Of a stretch of DNA of 64,000 nt, positions 62,188 through 64,000 are shown piece by piece; positions within the stretch are counted from its first letter, which is position 1, and each line of letters begins with the position of its first letter. The notes under the pieces are model-generated. The model had not been told where the DNA came from and made no database searches. It saw only the letters and a list, made by a program, of their open reading frames with translations. A program made the position numbers and the translations under genes. Origin of the DNA: Pseudonocardia sp. HH130629-09 (lineage in GTDB: Bacteria; Actinomycetota; Actinomycetes; Mycobacteriales; Pseudonocardiaceae); contig NZ_CP011868.1 in NCBI RefSeq assembly GCF_001294645.1, positions 3,534,001-3,598,000 on the forward strand. The letters run 5' to 3'.

Positions 62188-63384
62188 ATGCTCGGTCAAC
62201 CGGACGACCCGCGCGGCATCGTGGTCCCGCTCGACGGGCGGCCCGGCGGAACGGAGACCGGCGCCCCCGAACGCAACGGTGGCCCGCGTCCCCTCCGCAA
62301 CGGGAGCCCGCCTCCCGGCCCGGCCCTGCTGCTGAGCTGGGCCCCCACCCCGGCCGTCGACGACGACCGCACCTGGGCGACGTTGTCGGCGTCGAGCGAG
62401 CTGGCGCGGCGGCTCGCGCCCGACGCGGGCCGCGGTCCCGCCGCCGGGCTCACCTTCCGGCTCGCGCTGCCCGAGGCGTTCGGCGCCGAGCCGCTGCTGC
62501 GCCTGGCCGGCGGTGAGACGGCGGCGGCGGCCCCCGGGTCGTCGGCACTGGTGCCGGTCGCGCCCACCGCGCCCGGTGACCGGCACGGCGCCGGGCTGGG
62601 CCTGCTCACCCTGACCACCGCGGCCGAGATCGCCGCGACCGGCACCCAGACCCGGGTGCTCGACGAGCTGACCGCCGCGGTCGACCAGCTGGCGCCGTCG
62701 TGCGTGATGCGGCTGGACTCGCGGCTGCGGGCGGCCGAGGAGTCGCTGCGCGAGGCCCAGACCGAGCTGCTCGAGCGCGGCTCGCTCGTCGTCGACGGCG
62801 CCGGGACCGACAGCGGCTCCCCGTCGCGCGGGCTCGAGACGGCGGTCGCGAACCTGTCGGTGCTGCGCCACCAGACGCACGCCTGGATCGCGGGCTGGGA
62901 GCGGGCCGTCGCCGGGGCCGACCCGTCGGGCATGCCCGGCCTGGCGCTGCGCGACGCGCTCGGCGAGGTCGGCAAGCTCGGCTGGACCGGGTTCCCGGCG
63001 GCGGTGCACGGCGCCTACCAGGCGCTCGTCCTGGACGCCCGGCGCATTCTGCTCACCGCGGCGGACCACCTGCTGCGCGCCCCGAACCGGCCGCTGACCG
63101 CGCTGCGCCCCCTGGTCGAGAGCGACCTCGCGGGCCGGGCCGCGGACGTCGCGCGGCTGCACCGGCTGCTGACCACGCTGTCGACGCTGCCGCAGACCGT
63201 GCGCAAGCGCTCCGGCGGGATGATGCCGAACCTGATCGCCGACCAGGCGGCGGCCAACGCCCGCAGCCAGGCGCTGTTCACGCGGATGGCGAACGCGCTG
63301 CGCTCCCCGGTGTGGGACGGCCGCGTCGTCGTCGAGGTGCGGTCGCTCGACTCGGGCGAGCTGCAGGTGCTGCGCCCGATCTGA
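62188..63384 (+). CDS. Conserved-looking protein of unknown function
   Basis: 398 residues, not recognised. A Pro/Gly-rich N-terminus (1-50), then alternating helical segments; residues about 165-200 (MRLDSRLRAAEESLREAQTE) suggest a coiled coil. No signal peptide or membrane helix. ATG 62188 follows GGAGAG. High codon-position GC bias supports coding. A strong terminator follows. Confidence 0.7.
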   Translation: MLGQPDDPRGIVVPLDGRPGGTETGAPERNGGPRPLRNGSPPPGPALLLSWAPTPAVDDDRTWATLSASSELARRLAPDAGRGPAAGLTFRLALPEAFGAEPLLRLAGGETAAAAPGSSALVPVAPTAPGDRHGAGLGLLTLTTAAEIAATGTQTRVLDELTAAVDQLAPSCVMRLDSRLRAAEESLREAQTELLERGSLVVDGAGTDSGSPSRGLETAVANLSVLRHQTHAWIAGWERAVAGADPSGMPGLALRDALGEVGKLGWTGFPAAVHGAYQALVLDARRILLTAADHLLRAPNRPLTALRPLVESDLAGRAADVARLHRLLTTLSTLPQTVRKRSGGMMPNLIADQAAANARSQALFTRMANALRSPVWDGRVVVEVRSLDSGELQVLRPI

Positions 63385-63395
63385 CCCGGGACACG

Positions 63396-63440
63396 CCACG
63401 GCCCTCCCGTCCGGCGCGGTGCCGGTCGGGAGGGCCGTGG
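63396..63440. terminator. Bidirectional hairpin terminator
   Basis: 14-bp perfect arms (CCACGGCCCTCCCG / CGGGAGGGCCGTGG) between convergent stops at 63384 and 63460. Confidence 0.85.
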
Positions 63441-63459
63441 ACGGGGGTGTCGCGGTGGG

Positions 63460-64000
63460 TCAGCGGGCGACGGCCTTGGCGCGCTTGCGCGCGTCCTTCG
63501 CCGACGCCTTGGCCTGCTTGGCGGCCTCGGCACCGGCCACCGACGCGCGGTCGGCCAGGTCCGAGCCGAGCTTCGCGGCCTGGGACTGTGCCTGGGTGAC
63601 CAGGGTGGAGAAGCGGTCGACGTACTCGGGGGCACGCTTCTCCGCGCGGGCGGCGGCCTTGCGGGCCTGCTTCTCCCAGCGGGCGCGGCGCTTCTCGGCC
63701 TCGCGCACCCACTTGCCACCGGTGCGCCCGGCGGCCTTGCGGTACTGGGCACCCTTCTTGTCCACGAGCTTCTCGAGCTGGGCGCCCCGCTTCTCGGCCG
63801 CCTTCGCCAGCTTGGCGCCACGCTTCTCGGCGACCTTCGCCTTCTTCTGGGCCGCCTTGGAGGTGCGCTCGGCGGCGGCCGAGAGCTGCTCGGACCAGGT
63901 GGAGGCCTTGTCCGAGGCGACCTCGGACAGGTGCGCGGCCTGCTCGGAGGCCTTGCCGCCCCACTCGGTGGCGCGCTCGCGCACGACCGGGCCGTACTCC
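63460..64000 (-). CDS. Lys/Ala-rich coiled-coil protein, partial (off right edge)
   Basis: At least 174 residues from GTG 63984, but the frame stays protein-like to the window end (EYGPVVRERATEW), so the true start is probably beyond 64000. Composition is rich in Ala, Lys, Arg, Glu and Gln with heptad patterns (EKRGAKLAKAAEKRGAQLEK, VDKKGAQYRKAAG), resembling DNA-associated or stress-related coiled coils. Function unknown. Confidence 0.75.
   Translation of the reverse strand, partial: EYGPVVRERATEWGGKASEQAAHLSEVASDKASTWSEQLSAAAERTSKAAQKKAKVAEKRGAKLAKAAEKRGAQLEKLVDKKGAQYRKAAGRTGGKWVREAEKRRARWEKQARKAAARAEKRAPEYVDRFSTLVTQAQSQAAKLGSDLADRASVAGAEAAKQAKASAKDARKRAKAVAR

Noticed and set aside
1-64000. 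CRISPR arrays, rRNA genes and riboswitches
   Set aside because: No regularly spaced repeats, rRNA-like stretches or known riboswitch cores were seen on either strand.

Overview
The window is GC-rich (visually above 70% in most genes), with GTG/ATG starts and many 1-4 bp stop/start overlaps (ATGA, GTGA, TGATG). F420/LLM oxidoreductases, LuxR/TetR regulators, a cobalt nitrile hydratase operon and GC-rich IS21/IS256/IS1380 elements fit a filamentous or nocardioform actinomycete. Pseudonocardiales (Pseudonocardia-like) is my best guess; it is an inference, not a database result.

Layout. 1-7.4 kb: part of a thiazoline-type NRPS locus: a 5'-truncated Cy-A (cysteine-type) synthetase running off the left edge, a divergent PCP-Cy-PCP protein, a Rossmann reductase, a thioredoxin-reductase-like flavoprotein and an LLM monooxygenase. 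A Zur-like box lies between the divergent NRPS genes. 7.5-11.8 kb: a dead benzoate locus (broken LuxR regulator, benA with a TGA, a benB/benD deletion remnant). 12-16.9 kb: acyl-CoA dehydrogenase, then a LysR gene divergent from a PrpF isomerase and a MatC/SLC13-type carrier. 17-23.9 kb: a nitrile hydratase operon (amidase, beta, alpha, accessory protein) with two extra distal genes, a FhuF-like Fe-S protein and a cysteine-less alpha-like protein fused to an accessory-like tail. Upstream are an ArsR regulator and an SRPBCC-AmiC-like sensor. 23.9-26.6 kb: a chimeric transposase and truncated or frameshifted transporter genes of visibly lower GC. 26.8-36.2 kb: aldehyde dehydrogenase, TOBE regulator, LysR, NAD formate dehydrogenase, cyanase, Ros/MucR zinc-finger protein, aldoxime dehydratase and a second aldehyde dehydrogenase. 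36.4-40.1 kb: IS256 and IS21 elements back to back. 40.4-49.2 kb: a two-operon envelope system around a two-component pair: secreted and anchored proteins, a cupredoxin-like lipoprotein, a FedB-like membrane protein and a galactose-oxidase-like secreted protein. Both operons carry the same palindrome. 49.2-50.1 kb: gene fossils next to a tRNA-Met. 50.2-64 kb: LLM oxidoreductase, TetR, SDR, YdjM-like protein, an aldonolactone oxidase split by IS1380, a D-amino-acid aldolase/dehydratase-like PLP enzyme, acyl-CoA ligase with FAD monooxygenase and TetR, an SRPBCC protein and two proteins of unknown role.

How it works together. Aldoxime dehydratase (aldoxime to nitrile), nitrile hydratase (nitrile to amide), amidase (amide to acid plus ammonia) and two aldehyde dehydrogenases form the aldoxime-nitrile route. 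Formate dehydrogenase and cyanase would dispose of C1 and cyanate products. The new-looking parts are the two extra genes at the end of the nitrile hydratase operon, the SRPBCC-AmiC fusion sensor, and the palindrome-linked envelope regulon at 40-49 kb. The window also holds an unusual number of broken genes (LuxR, benA, benB/benD, MFS, ABC ATPases, M24 peptidase, istA, ALO, CHY zinc finger), so this looks like an unstable part of the chromosome.
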